This document shows positions 45,002 through 52,392 of a stretch of DNA of 64,000 bases, one piece after another. The translations under genes and the position numbers were made by a program. Origin of the DNA: Janthinobacterium sp051380875 (lineage in GTDB: Bacteria > Pseudomonadota > Gammaproteobacteria > Burkholderiales > Burkholderiaceae_D); contig NZ_JBNYXW010000005.1 in the NCBI RefSeq assembly GCF_051380875.1, forward strand, positions 186,001-250,000, given 5' to 3'. A model generated the notes under the pieces. That model saw only the letters and a list, made by a program, of their open reading frames with translations. It did not search any database and was not told the origin of the DNA. How positions within the stretch are numbered: the first letter of the stretch is position 1; each line of letters starts with the position of its first letter.

Positions 45002-46576
45002 ATGGTGAGTATCCAAGTCCGGCTGACCATGCTTTTTGTCGTGATCGTCACTCTGGTGCTGGGCATTTCCGGCAGCTATACCCAATATACCCTGAGCAAG
45101 GAGCTCGAATCGGGCAGCGCGCGCCTGCGCAGCGGCGTGCTCACGCGCTTGCAGACCAGTTTGCCTTCGGCCCTGTGGGACCTGGATAAATCCAAGGTCG
45201 ACAGCATCGTCGCGGCCGAAATGCTGCCGCCGGAACTGGTCGGCATCCGCGTGTATGACGCTTCGGTGGGCCTGTTCGCGGGCGAAGTGCGCGACGCCAC
45301 CGGCACCCTGGTGCCTTTGGAGGCGGAGGTGGCCATCGGCGGCACGCCCGTCGAGGCGCCGCTGGTATTTCGCGATGCCATGGTGGCCACCGGCGCCAAG
45401 CCGGTGATCGTGGGCAAGGTTATCGTCAATTTCAGCCGCGAGCAGATCGAGGCCACCTTGCGCAGCGAAGTGCGGCGCAAGGTGGTGGAGGTGTTGCTGC
45501 TTGACATCATTCTCGTGGGTGCCCTGGCGCTGAGCCTGCGCATCGTCTTTGGTCCCTTGAAACAGTTGCGCGACGGCTTGGTCGATCTGGCCACGCGCGG
45601 CAGCGACGAAGTCGAGGAGCTGCCGGAAAACCGGCGCGACGAACTGGGCGATGTGATTCGCGGCTTCAATGCCGTGCAGCGCAAGCTCAAGTCCATTATC
45701 GAAGGCAGCCGCCAGGCCGAAGATGTGGCGCGCCGTTCGCAGCAGGAAACGGCGCAGGCCATGGATGAGCTGCGCCGCGCACAGGAATCGTTGCTGCAGT
45801 CGGAGCGGCTGGCGTCGCTGGGCAGCCTGGTGGCCGGCGTGGCGCATGAAATCAATACCCCGGTCGGCATCGCGCTGACCAGTGCTTCCGTGCTGAAGGA
45901 AGCCACCGATGCCATCAGTGCGAAGGTGGCGGGCGGCGTCGTGAAGAAGACCGATATCGTGCGCTACCTGGAGACGGCCGGCGAGAGCGCGCGTTTGATC
46001 ATGAACAATGCCTACCGCGCCGCGCACCTGATCCACAGCTTCAAGCAGATTGCCGTCGACCAGGTCAGCGAGGCGCGCCGTTTGTTCGAATTGCGCGACT
46101 ATATCGGCGAAGTGATATCGAGCCTGCAGCCCACCTTGAAAAAGACGCGCATCGCCATCGATATCGATTGTCCGCCAGACATCATGCTCGACAGCTATCC
46201 CGGCGCGCTGGCGCAGGTACTGACCAATCTGGTGCTCAACTGTGTCGAGCACGCCTTCGATGCGGACACGGCCGGCAGCATCCATATCGGCGTGCGCCCC
46301 GACGGCGGCTGGATAGCCATGCAAGTGCGCGACAATGGCCGCGGCATCGCGCCGGACATGCTCGACCGCGTCTTTGACCCGTTTGTCACCACGCGGCGCG
46401 GGCAGGGTGGCACGGGACTGGGTCTGAATATCGTATTCAACTTGATTGCCAAGCAGTTTGGCGGCACCATCACGGTCAGCAGCACGCTGGGGCAGGGCGC
46501 CGTGTTCCTGCTGCGCCTGCCCAAGGTGACGCCGTTGCCGGAAGGCGCTGCCAGCGCAGCGGCCGGCCTGGCATAG
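45002..46576 (+). CDS. orphan membrane sensor histidine kinase
   Basis: A 524-residue kinase. The ATG at 45002 follows GGGAG; a TTG one codon earlier is also possible. TM1 is at about 7-25, a periplasmic sensor of about 130 residues follows, TM2 is near 160-182, then HAMP and a coiled coil. The phospho-accepting H282 is in GSLVAGVAHEINTPVG. The ATPase boxes are VLNCVEHAFD (N), DNGRGIAPDML (G1), FDPFVTTRRGQGGTGLGLNIV (F/G2, shown in part). No response-regulator gene is adjacent. Confidence 0.92.
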   Translation: MVSIQVRLTMLFVVIVTLVLGISGSYTQYTLSKELESGSARLRSGVLTRLQTSLPSALWDLDKSKVDSIVAAEMLPPELVGIRVYDASVGLFAGEVRDATGTLVPLEAEVAIGGTPVEAPLVFRDAMVATGAKPVIVGKVIVNFSREQIEATLRSEVRRKVVEVLLLDIILVGALALSLRIVFGPLKQLRDGLVDLATRGSDEVEELPENRRDELGDVIRGFNAVQRKLKSIIEGSRQAEDVARRSQQETAQAMDELRRAQESLLQSERLASLGSLVAGVAHEINTPVGIALTSASVLKEATDAISAKVAGGVVKKTDIVRYLETAGESARLIMNNAYRAAHLIHSFKQIAVDQVSEARRLFELRDYIGEVISSLQPTLKKTRIAIDIDCPPDIMLDSYPGALAQVLTNLVLNCVEHAFDADTAGSIHIGVRPDGGWIAMQVRDNGRGIAPDMLDRVFDPFVTTRRGQGGTGLGLNIVFNLIAKQFGGTITVSSTLGQGAVFLLRLPKVTPLPEGAASAAAGLA

Positions 46577-46590
46577 GCAAGGAGAAAAGC

Positions 46591-47175
46591 ATGGAAAATG
46601 GTCAAAACAGTCAGCAAGTGGCATTCTTGCGCGGTATCAATGTGGGACGCGGCAAGCGGGTGGCCATGGCCGACTTGCGCAAGCTGCTGGGCGACCTGGG
46701 CTTTGCACAGGTGCGCACGGTGCTCAATAGTGGCAACGTGGTGTTTGACGCCGGCAAGGTGGCGCCAGCGGACGCTGCCGCACGCATCGAAGAGGCACTG
46801 GTGCTCAAACTGGGCGTGGCGGCGCGCGTGACGGTGTTGTCGGCCAGCCAGTTTGCCGAACTGATGGCGCAAAATACCCTGGTACCGGCGGCCGATGCGG
46901 CCCGTTTGCTGGTGCTGGTGCTGAACAATCCGGCCGATGTGCAGCGCCTGGCGCCGCTGTTGCAGCAGCCGTGGCAGCCGGAAGCGCTGGCGCTGGGCCA
47001 GTGGGCCGCGTATGTCTGGTGTCATGATGGCGTGCTGGCCAGCAAAGTGCTGGCGGCGCTGGGCGCCTTGCTGGGTGATGGCGTCACCTCGCGCAACTGG
47101 GCTACCATGCTTAAATTGAAACTATTGCTGGACGGGCCCGAAGTGGCCGCGCATGCCAGCGTCAAGGAGACATAA
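46591..47175 (+). CDS. DUF1697 domain-containing protein
   Basis: A 194-residue protein with the DUF1697 signature QVAFLRGINVGRGKRVAMADL and VRTVLNSGNVVFD. The family has no settled function. It starts 14 bp after the kinase stop with RBS CAAGGAGA, and its TAA overlaps the next ATG by one base, so it is cotranscribed with the two small genes that follow. Confidence 0.9.
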   Translation: MENGQNSQQVAFLRGINVGRGKRVAMADLRKLLGDLGFAQVRTVLNSGNVVFDAGKVAPADAAARIEEALVLKLGVAARVTVLSASQFAELMAQNTLVPAADAARLLVLVLNNPADVQRLAPLLQQPWQPEALALGQWAAYVWCHDGVLASKVLAALGALLGDGVTSRNWATMLKLKLLLDGPEVAAHASVKET

Positions 47176-47576
47176 TGGCGCACATTACTGGGCAATTCGA
47201 CGTTGCCATCAGCCCGGAAACGTTGTCGGACACGGCCGCGCAGTCCGGATTGGGGCGTTTGTCGCTGAATAAGCGCTACCACGGCGCCCTCGATGCCAGC
47301 GCGCAGGGCGAAATGCTCAGCGTGCGCGCCAGCGTGGCCGGTTCGGCCGGCTATGTGGCGCTGGAGCGGGTCGACGGCACTCTGGACGGACGCCGGGGCA
47401 GTTTTTATCTGCAGCACAGCGGCAGCATGACGCGCGGCACTCCTACCTTGTCGGTCACGGTGGTGCCCGATACGGGCACGGGCCAGTTGCTAGGCCTGTC
47501 TGGCAGCCTGGCCATCCGCATCGAAGGCGGCAAGCACTATTACGACTTCAGCTACGACATTTCTGAGGTGCAATGA
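47175..47576 (+). CDS. DUF3224 domain-containing protein
   Basis: A 133-residue protein of the DUF3224 (allene-oxide-cyclase-barrel-like) family: GRLSLNKRYHGALDASAQGE, YVALERVDGTLDGRRGSFYL, LQHSGSMTRG and a C-terminal IEGGKHYYDFSYDI. Function unknown. It overlaps the preceding gene by 1 bp and the following small gene by 4 bp (ATGA). Confidence 0.9.
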   Translation: MAHITGQFDVAISPETLSDTAAQSGLGRLSLNKRYHGALDASAQGEMLSVRASVAGSAGYVALERVDGTLDGRRGSFYLQHSGSMTRGTPTLSVTVVPDTGTGQLLGLSGSLAIRIEGGKHYYDFSYDISEVQ

Positions 47577-47752
47577 ACTGGGATATCGTCAAGGGCGTCT
47601 TGATTTTGCTGCTCGCCGTCAGCGTGGTGGGCACGGCCTTCGTACTCATTTCCGCATCCGGCCCGGACAAGGCGGGCTGCATCGCGCGCGCCCTGAAGTC
47701 AGGCATTCCTGTCGGTAATATCGAAAGAGTCTGCCGCTTGCTCGACAAGTGA
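47573..47752 (+). CDS. 59-residue predicted membrane protein
   Basis: ATG at 47573 overlaps the DUF3224 stop (ATGA), giving an uninterrupted 59-codon frame ending TGA at 47752. It opens MNWDIVKGVLILLLAVSVVG, continuing hydrophobic to about residue 28 (one membrane span, N-terminus in). A short soluble tail has two cysteines (C36, C54) and ends RVCRLLDK. An intrinsic terminator begins 8 bp later. Coupling, composition and terminator placement support it as a real gene; I do not recognise the family. Confidence 0.75.
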   Translation: MNWDIVKGVLILLLAVSVVGTAFVLISASGPDKAGCIARALKSGIPVGNIERVCRLLDK

Positions 47753-47759
47753 CGCCGCT

Positions 47760-47790
47760 AAAAAAAATCCGCGCAAGGCGGAATTTTTTT
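47760..47790. terminator. bidirectional intrinsic terminator
   Basis: TCCGC/GCGGA stem with loop GCAAG, flanked by an A-run on the left and seven T on the right, so it can act on both strands. It separates the DUF1697-DUF3224-small gene run (plus) from the PEP-CTERM gene (minus). Confidence 0.85.
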
Positions 47791-47821
47791 ACGGCAGTGC
47801 TATCGCACCGTCAACATTGGG

Positions 47822-48226
47822 TCAGCTATCGAATTTTTCCTGTTTTTCACTGTGCATGCCAAACGCCAGCAAGCCCAGTCCCACCAATAACATCGAGACC
47901 ATGCTCGCTTCGGGCACGGGCGGCGGCACGTTCGCTTGCTGTGCGGCCGGGGGCGCGGCGGCTTTGAACGGCGCCAATGGATTCTGGTGCGCGCCAGCGC
48001 TGCTCCAGTGCATGGCTGCATTGACGCTGTCGCCCTGGGCCAGCAGGCGCGCATACGGCAAGTCCGGCGTTTCCCAGCCGGTATAGTTATTCAGGCTGAT
48101 GCTCTCATCGATCGCGATACGCTCGCCTGCTTCACGCAGCTTGCCGGCGTCGCTGACTGCCGCCGCGCTCCATGCACTGGCCGACAGCGCCAGCATGGCC
48201 ACGCAAAGCGGCTGAATTATCCTCAT
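47822..48226 (-). CDS. PEP-CTERM-like exported protein
   Basis: A 134-residue protein with a signal peptide (about 1-22, ending SAAAV) and a C-terminal sorting-type tail: PPPVPEASMVSMLLVGLGLL, then AFGMHSEKQEKFDS. The tail has the order of a PEP-CTERM signal (VPE motif, hydrophobic span with GLGLL, polar/basic end), but the third motif residue is Ala (PEA). The middle is low-complexity, Ala/Pro-rich. PEP-CTERM proteins are processed by an exosortase and tied to exopolysaccharide or biofilm. RBS AGGGAG precedes the ATG. No exosortase gene is in the window. Confidence 0.8.
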   Translation of the reverse strand: MRIIQPLCVAMLALSASAWSAAAVSDAGKLREAGERIAIDESISLNNYTGWETPDLPYARLLAQGDSVNAAMHWSSAGAHQNPLAPFKAAAPPAAQQANVPPPVPEASMVSMLLVGLGLLAFGMHSEKQEKFDS

Positions 48227-48555
48227 CTTGATCTCCCTGGTTCACTGTTTGGCGCAGCCGAGAGCGGCTTGCGCATGGACAGACAATGCGCCTGTACGGG
48301 GGCGCATCATGATTTTTCTGTTGACACCTTATTACATCACAATTCATGGCAATTTTGCTACATATATTTGTTATTTATTACGAATATTTATCATTATGAT
48401 AGCTGCAATGCTATCGTTGCCACGCACTTCGCATGAGCCCGCTATCGGGCGGAAAACACTGTTGTTTTCTGGAGCGAATGGCCAGCAGGAAAACAATATA
48501 TTGATTAATATATTGTTTATCGGATGATGTTCAACACTACCGCCTGTGGGAGGGC
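48227..48555. other. 329-bp AT-rich intergenic region between the PEP-CTERM and bigR genes
   Basis: Holds both divergent promoters. Apart from the perfect palindrome at 48491-48518 there are smaller inverted repeats (GATAGC-TGCAAT-GCTATC near 48398-48415; GCCCG-CTAT-CGGGC near 48438-48451). No gene seen. Confidence 0.6.
48491..48518. promoter_or_regulatory. perfect 12-bp palindrome, probable BigR operator
   Basis: AAACAATATATT-GATT-AATATATTGTTT, arms identical over 12 bp, 38 bp before the bigR-like start codon. ArsR-family repressors bind AT-rich palindromes of this kind at their own promoters. TTGATT (48501-48506) with GATGAT (48523-48528) after 16 bp could be the promoter it overlaps. Confidence 0.75.
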
Positions 48556-48912
48556 ATGATGGAAACTGTCGCAACGCAAGAAGCAGATTACAACCTCGAC
48601 GCCATGCGCGAATCGGCCTATAAGGCCAGCTCGCTGCTCAAGACCATGGGCAATGCCGACCGCTTGATGCTGCTGTGCCAGCTATCGCAGGGCGAGCATT
48701 GCGTCAGTGACCTGGAGCAAAAAGTGGGCATCGGCCAGCCGACCTTGTCGCAGCAGCTTGGCGTGCTGCGCGAAGAGATGCTGGTGGCCACACGGCGCGA
48801 CGGCAAGCAGATTTATTACCGCGTCTCCAGCGCGCCCGTGCTGGCCGTGCTGCAAGTGCTGTATGCGCAATTTTGCGCGCCACGGCCCCTGTTCAACGAC
48901 GAAGCGTACTGA
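48556..48912 (+). CDS. bigR: ArsR-family persulfide-responsive repressor (BigR/SqrR type)
   Basis: A 118-residue winged-helix repressor. The HTH is near 50-80 (CVSDLEQKVGIGQPTLSQQL, then GVLREEML). C41 (in LLCQLSQGEHC) and C107 (in QFCAPRP) are 66 residues apart, the same spacing as C42 and C108 of Xylella BigR, which form the redox- or persulfide-sensing disulfide. The two YeeE/YedE genes downstream fit a BigR regulon. RBS GGGAGGGC precedes two adjacent ATG codons; I use the first. Confidence 0.88.
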   Translation: MMETVATQEADYNLDAMRESAYKASSLLKTMGNADRLMLLCQLSQGEHCVSDLEQKVGIGQPTLSQQLGVLREEMLVATRRDGKQIYYRVSSAPVLAVLQVLYAQFCAPRPLFNDEAY

Positions 48913-48920
48913 GATCTGCC

Positions 48921-49349
48921 ATGCATATCGACTGGCAGCACTTCACGCCGTGGGTTTCGCTGGCCGGCGGCATGCTGATCGGCCTGGCTGCCGCGATGTT
49001 GATTTTATTCAACGGCCGCATCGCCGGCATCAGCGGCATCGTGGGCGGCGTGCTGCGTCCGCGCCAGGGCGACCTGGGCTGGCGCATCGCCTTTCTGGCC
49101 GGCCTCATCGCCACGCCCCTGCTGTGGCAGTGGTGGCACTCCTTGCCGCCAGTGCAGATCGACGCGGGCACACCTGCCCTTGTCGTCGCCGGCTTGCTGG
49201 TCGGCGTGGGCGTACGCTATGGTGCCGGCTGCACCAGCGGCCACGGCGTGTGCGGCCTGTCGCGTTTGTCGCCCCGCTCGCTGGCGGCCACCGTCGCCTT
49301 CATGGCGGCCGGTTTCCTGACCGTCTATCTGCTGCGCCACGTATGCTGA
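48921..49349 (+). CDS. YeeE/YedE family membrane protein, first half
   Basis: A 142-residue inner-membrane protein with about four hydrophobic segments. The conserved motif GAGCTSGHGVCGLSRLSPRS places two cysteines in the channel, as in YeeE-type thiosulfate transporters and the PmpA/PmpB pair of the BigR regulon. The start at 48921 (MHIDWQHFTPW) is 8 bp after the regulator stop. It overlaps the second half gene by 7 bp. Confidence 0.88.
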   Translation: MHIDWQHFTPWVSLAGGMLIGLAAAMLILFNGRIAGISGIVGGVLRPRQGDLGWRIAFLAGLIATPLLWQWWHSLPPVQIDAGTPALVVAGLLVGVGVRYGAGCTSGHGVCGLSRLSPRSLAATVAFMAAGFLTVYLLRHVC

Positions 49350-49786
49350 AAATGGTGTTCTCCCTGTTGAGCGGCCTGGTCTTTGGCGTGGGCCTGATCG
49401 TCTCCGGCATGAGCAACCCGGCCAAGGTGCTGGGTTTTCTCGACCTGGCCGGCGCCTGGGACCCGTCGCTGGCGTTGGTGATGGGCGGCGCCATCGCCGT
49501 TGCCATGCCCGCCTTCTGGCTGGCGCGCCGGCGCCAGCAAGCGATCCTGGGCGGGCCCATGCAATTGCCGGGCGCGCGCCAGATCGACCGGCGTTTAGTG
49601 CTGGGCAGCCTGGCCTTTGGCGCGGGCTGGGGCATTGCCGGTTTCTGTCCCGGTCCCGCCCTGGTATCCCTGCTGGCAGGGCAAGCCAAAGCCTGGATAT
49701 TCGTGTGCGCCATGCTGGCCGGCATGGCCCTGTTCGAGGTGCTGGAGTGGAACAAGGCACGCCGCAAGGCTGCGCCTGCCGCCTGA
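49343..49786 (+). CDS. YeeE/YedE family (DUF6691) membrane protein, second half
   Basis: A 147-residue membrane protein, starting ATG 49343 (MLKMVFSLLSGLVFGVGLIV). GMSNPAKVLGFLDLAGAWDPSL and GAGWGIAGFCPGPALVSL are the hallmark segments, the latter with one conserved cysteine. It completes a two-gene transporter whose halves correspond to the N- and C-parts of single-chain YeeE. Import or export of a reduced sulfur species is the likely role. Confidence 0.88.
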   Translation: MLKMVFSLLSGLVFGVGLIVSGMSNPAKVLGFLDLAGAWDPSLALVMGGAIAVAMPAFWLARRRQQAILGGPMQLPGARQIDRRLVLGSLAFGAGWGIAGFCPGPALVSLLAGQAKAWIFVCAMLAGMALFEVLEWNKARRKAAPAA

Positions 49787-49831
49787 GACGGTACAATCTG
49801 GCGCATCGCCACTCAGGATGCCCCACTTACC

Positions 49832-50686
49832 ATGAAGACCGTGATTCAACGAACAAGCATGCGCGCCGCCTTGCTGTGCAGCGTGCTGGCGCTGGCTGCC
49901 TGCGGCAGCTTGCTGAAGAAAGAGGCGCCACCGCCGTCCGCGCCCGTGGCCGACACCTTGCCCAATCCGCAAGTGCTGCTGCTGGGCGAGGTGCATGACA
50001 ATGCGCAAGGCCACCGCCTGCGCATGGCCGAACTGCAGCGCCGCGTGGCTGCCGGCTGGCGTCCCGTCATTGTCATGGAGCAGTTCGACCGTGAAAACCA
50101 GGCATTGCTGACGCGCGCTGCGCGCGAATGCGCCGACCCCGACTGCATCATCCGCGTCATGGAACAGCCGCGCTGGGACTGGAGCTTGTACCGGCCCGTG
50201 CTGGACCTGGCCATCAGTTACCAGTTGCCCCTGATCGCCGCCAATCTGTCGCCCGTGGATGCTTCGCGCATCGTGCGCGATGGCATCAAATGGTCGATGC
50301 CGCAGGCCATGCTTGGTACGTATCTGGCCACGCCCGTGCCGGCCGATATCCTGGAAGGGCAAAAGAAGGAAATCCAGGAAAGCCGCTGTAATATGCTGCC
50401 CGACATGATGCTCGACGGCATCGTCAACGCCCAGGTGGCACGCGATATCTGGATGGCTAAGCTGATCCGTGACCAGGCGCCGCGCGATGTGGTGTTGTTG
50501 GCCGGCAATGACCACGTGCGCAAGGATATCGGCGTGCCCCGCTGGCTGAAATTGGCCGACCCGCAACTGAATGTGCGCAGCATCGGCTACCTGGAGCAGG
50601 GCGGCAGCAGCTACCGGGGGGCGTTTGACTTGACGCAAACCATGGCGCCGCAGCTGCGGCCTGACCCTTGCGCGAAGTTTAAATAA
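49832..50686 (+). CDS. ChaN family lipoprotein
   Basis: A 284-residue lipoprotein: lipobox LAAC with C24, then the ChaN/haem-binding uptake domain (PF04187-like) beginning PNPQVLLLGEVHDNAQGH and including VIVMEQFDREN, PLIAANLSPVDASRIV and VVLLAGNDHVRKDIGVPRWL. ChaN of Campylobacter binds haem at the outer membrane and serves iron uptake; the Asp/His-rich segments are kept. It appears monocistronic and converges on the IclR gene with no gap (stop 50686, next stop 50687). Confidence 0.9.
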   Translation: MKTVIQRTSMRAALLCSVLALAACGSLLKKEAPPPSAPVADTLPNPQVLLLGEVHDNAQGHRLRMAELQRRVAAGWRPVIVMEQFDRENQALLTRAARECADPDCIIRVMEQPRWDWSLYRPVLDLAISYQLPLIAANLSPVDASRIVRDGIKWSMPQAMLGTYLATPVPADILEGQKKEIQESRCNMLPDMMLDGIVNAQVARDIWMAKLIRDQAPRDVVLLAGNDHVRKDIGVPRWLKLADPQLNVRSIGYLEQGGSSYRGAFDLTQTMAPQLRPDPCAKFK

Positions 50687-51514
50687 TCATTGCTGCACAC
50701 GCACCAGGGCGCTGACCCGGCTGGCCGTTTCCAGCAGTTTCGGCAAGCTGTGCTCCAGCAGATGCGCCACGGACGGCCCCGCCGTCTGGCCGCTGACATT
50801 GATCGCCGCCACGACTTTGCCGCTGCGATCGAACACCGGTGCGGCCAGGGAGACCAGGCCCTGTTCCAGTTCCTCTTGCACCAGGCTCCAGCCCTGGCGG
50901 CGCACCTGGGCAATTTCTTCCATCAATGCATCGATATCGACCAGGGTGGCCGGCGTCAGTTTCAATAAGGCTATCTTCGACAGGCGCGCGCGCAGGGCAT
51001 CGGGCGCCAGGCCTGAGAGCAAGACCCGGCCCATCGAGGTGCAGTACGCGGGCAAGCGGCTGCCGATGCCCAGGTTGATCGACATGGTGCGGTGCGCGGA
51101 CAGGCGCACCACGTAGACGATGTCGTCGCCGTCGAGCACGCTGGCCGAGCACGACTGGCGCAAGGATGCCATCAATGCTTCCAGCAGCGGCTGCGCCTGC
51201 GTCCACACTGGCAAGGAAGACAAGTAGGCGTAACCTAGGTCCAGCACCTTCGGCGTCAGACGAAACAGCCGCCCGTCCACTTCCACATAACCGAGATGCA
51301 GCAAGGTGTGCAGGATGCGCCGCGCCCCGGCGCGCGTCAGTTGTGCGCGCTCGGCCACTTCGCTCAGGGTTTGCCGCGGCGCCTCGGCGCCGAAGCTGCG
51401 CAGCACGGCCAGGCCGCGTGCAAACGATTGCACATAGCTGTCGCCGGGACGCGGCGCGGCGTCGGTCGCGGCGGGTTCTTCAGCGGAAAGTGAGGCGGTG
51501 CGGCGTTCGCTCAT
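50687..51514 (-). CDS. pcaR: IclR family regulator of the beta-ketoadipate pathway (PcaR/PobR-like)
   Basis: A 275-residue IclR-type regulator. A 25-residue Ala-rich lead precedes the winged HTH (SFARGLAVLRSFGAEAPRQT, LSEVAERAQLTRAGARRILHT). The effector domain carries RQSCSASVLDGDDIVYVVRL, SMGRVLLSGL and AAPVFDRSGKVVAAINVSG. SFARGLAVLRSF is typical of the PcaR/PcaU/PobR branch. It is divergent from pcaIJF with 166 bp between starts, containing promoter and operator repeats. It likely activates or represses pcaIJF in response to beta-ketoadipate. Confidence 0.9.
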   Translation of the reverse strand: MSERRTASLSAEEPAATDAAPRPGDSYVQSFARGLAVLRSFGAEAPRQTLSEVAERAQLTRAGARRILHTLLHLGYVEVDGRLFRLTPKVLDLGYAYLSSLPVWTQAQPLLEALMASLRQSCSASVLDGDDIVYVVRLSAHRTMSINLGIGSRLPAYCTSMGRVLLSGLAPDALRARLSKIALLKLTPATLVDIDALMEEIAQVRRQGWSLVQEELEQGLVSLAAPVFDRSGKVVAAINVSGQTAGPSVAHLLEHSLPKLLETASRVSALVRVQQ

Positions 51515-51572
51515 GGGGATTCCAATTCGTCAAGGTGGCAATTATAGCCATGTGGGTGGTCGAAACGGCAAA

Positions 51573-51601
51573 TTGACAAGCGCGGTAATCAAGCATATTC
51601 T
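51573..51601 (+). promoter_or_regulatory. sigma-70-type promoter of pcaIJF
   Basis: TTGACA (51573-51578), 17-bp spacer, TATTCT (51596-51601): a consensus -35 with a good -10, 80 bp upstream of the pcaI start. The -10 overlaps the first of the TTC...GAA repeats at 51598-51607, so a regulator bound there would touch RNA polymerase. Confidence 0.7.
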
Positions 51602-51648
51602 CACGAATAAGTTCTAAATGCGAATATTTGTTCTACCTACGAACAAAT
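51598..51648. promoter_or_regulatory. operator array of three TTC...GAA repeats
   Basis: Three related palindromic sites: TTC-TCAC-GAA (51598-51607), TTC-TAAATGC-GAA (51612-51624) and TTC-TACCTAC-GAA (51631-51643). The last two share GTTCTA-N2-T-N-CGAA exactly 19 bp apart, and the last is extended to a perfect 8-bp arm palindrome ATTTGTTC/GAACAAAT (51626-51648). PcaU of Acinetobacter binds three short repeats in its pca control region, so this layout fits an IclR-type operator. Confidence 0.65.
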
Positions 51649-51680
51649 GACTGACTGGTTTTATTTGGAGGAGACAGAAG

Positions 51681-52379
51681 ATGATCGATAAACTGCGTTC
51701 CAGCGTCCTTGATGCGCTGGCCGATATTCACGATGGCGCCACCGTCATGATTGGCGGCTTCGGCGGCGCCGGCCAGCCAGCCGAGCTGATCGATGGCTTG
51801 ATCGCCCACGGCGCGCGCGAGCTCGTCATCGTCAACAACAATGCGGGTAATGGCGATACGGGCCTGGCTGCGCTGCTAAAAAACGGGCAAGTGCGCAAGA
51901 TCATCTGCTCGTTCCCGCGCCAGGCCGATTCCCACGTGTTCGACGCCCTGTACCGCGCGGGCAAGCTGGAGCTTGAATTGGTGCCGCAGGGCAACCTGGC
52001 CGAGCGCATCCGCGCCGCCGGCGCCGGCATCGGCGGCTTCTTTACGCCCACGGGCTATGGCACGGACTTGGCCAAGGGCAAGGAAACGCGCGAAATCGAC
52101 GGCCGCATGTATGTGTTCGAGTCGCCCATCCACGCCGACTTCGCCCTGATCAAGGCCGAGCAGGGCGACCGCTGGGGCAATTTGACTTACCGCAAGACGG
52201 CGCGCAACTTCGGGCCGATCATGGCCATGGCCGCCAAGGTCAGCATCGCTTCCGTACATGAGGTGCTTGACCTGGGCAGCATCGATCCCGAACACGTCAT
52301 CACGCCGGGCCTGTTCGTGCAGCGCATCGTGCAAGTGCCGCGCACGGCCACCGGCCCCGCCGGCTTCAAAGCCGCTTGA
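51681..52379 (+). CDS. pcaI: 3-oxoadipate CoA-transferase subunit A
   Basis: A 232-residue subunit of succinyl-CoA:3-oxoadipate CoA-transferase, which activates beta-ketoadipate. The glycine-rich CoA loop MIGGFGGAGQPAELIDGL is at 23-40, with NNNAGNGDTGLAALL and CSFPRQADSHVFD following. FFTPTGYGTDLAKGKETREI, RTARNFGP-type sequence (YRKTARNFGPIMA) and VQRIVQVPR complete it. RBS GGAGGAGAC. First gene of pcaI-pcaJ-pcaF behind the promoter at 51573. Confidence 0.95.
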   Translation: MIDKLRSSVLDALADIHDGATVMIGGFGGAGQPAELIDGLIAHGARELVIVNNNAGNGDTGLAALLKNGQVRKIICSFPRQADSHVFDALYRAGKLELELVPQGNLAERIRAAGAGIGGFFTPTGYGTDLAKGKETREIDGRMYVFESPIHADFALIKAEQGDRWGNLTYRKTARNFGPIMAMAAKVSIASVHEVLDLGSIDPEHVITPGLFVQRIVQVPRTATGPAGFKAA

Positions 52380-52392
52380 AAGAGAGTCAACA

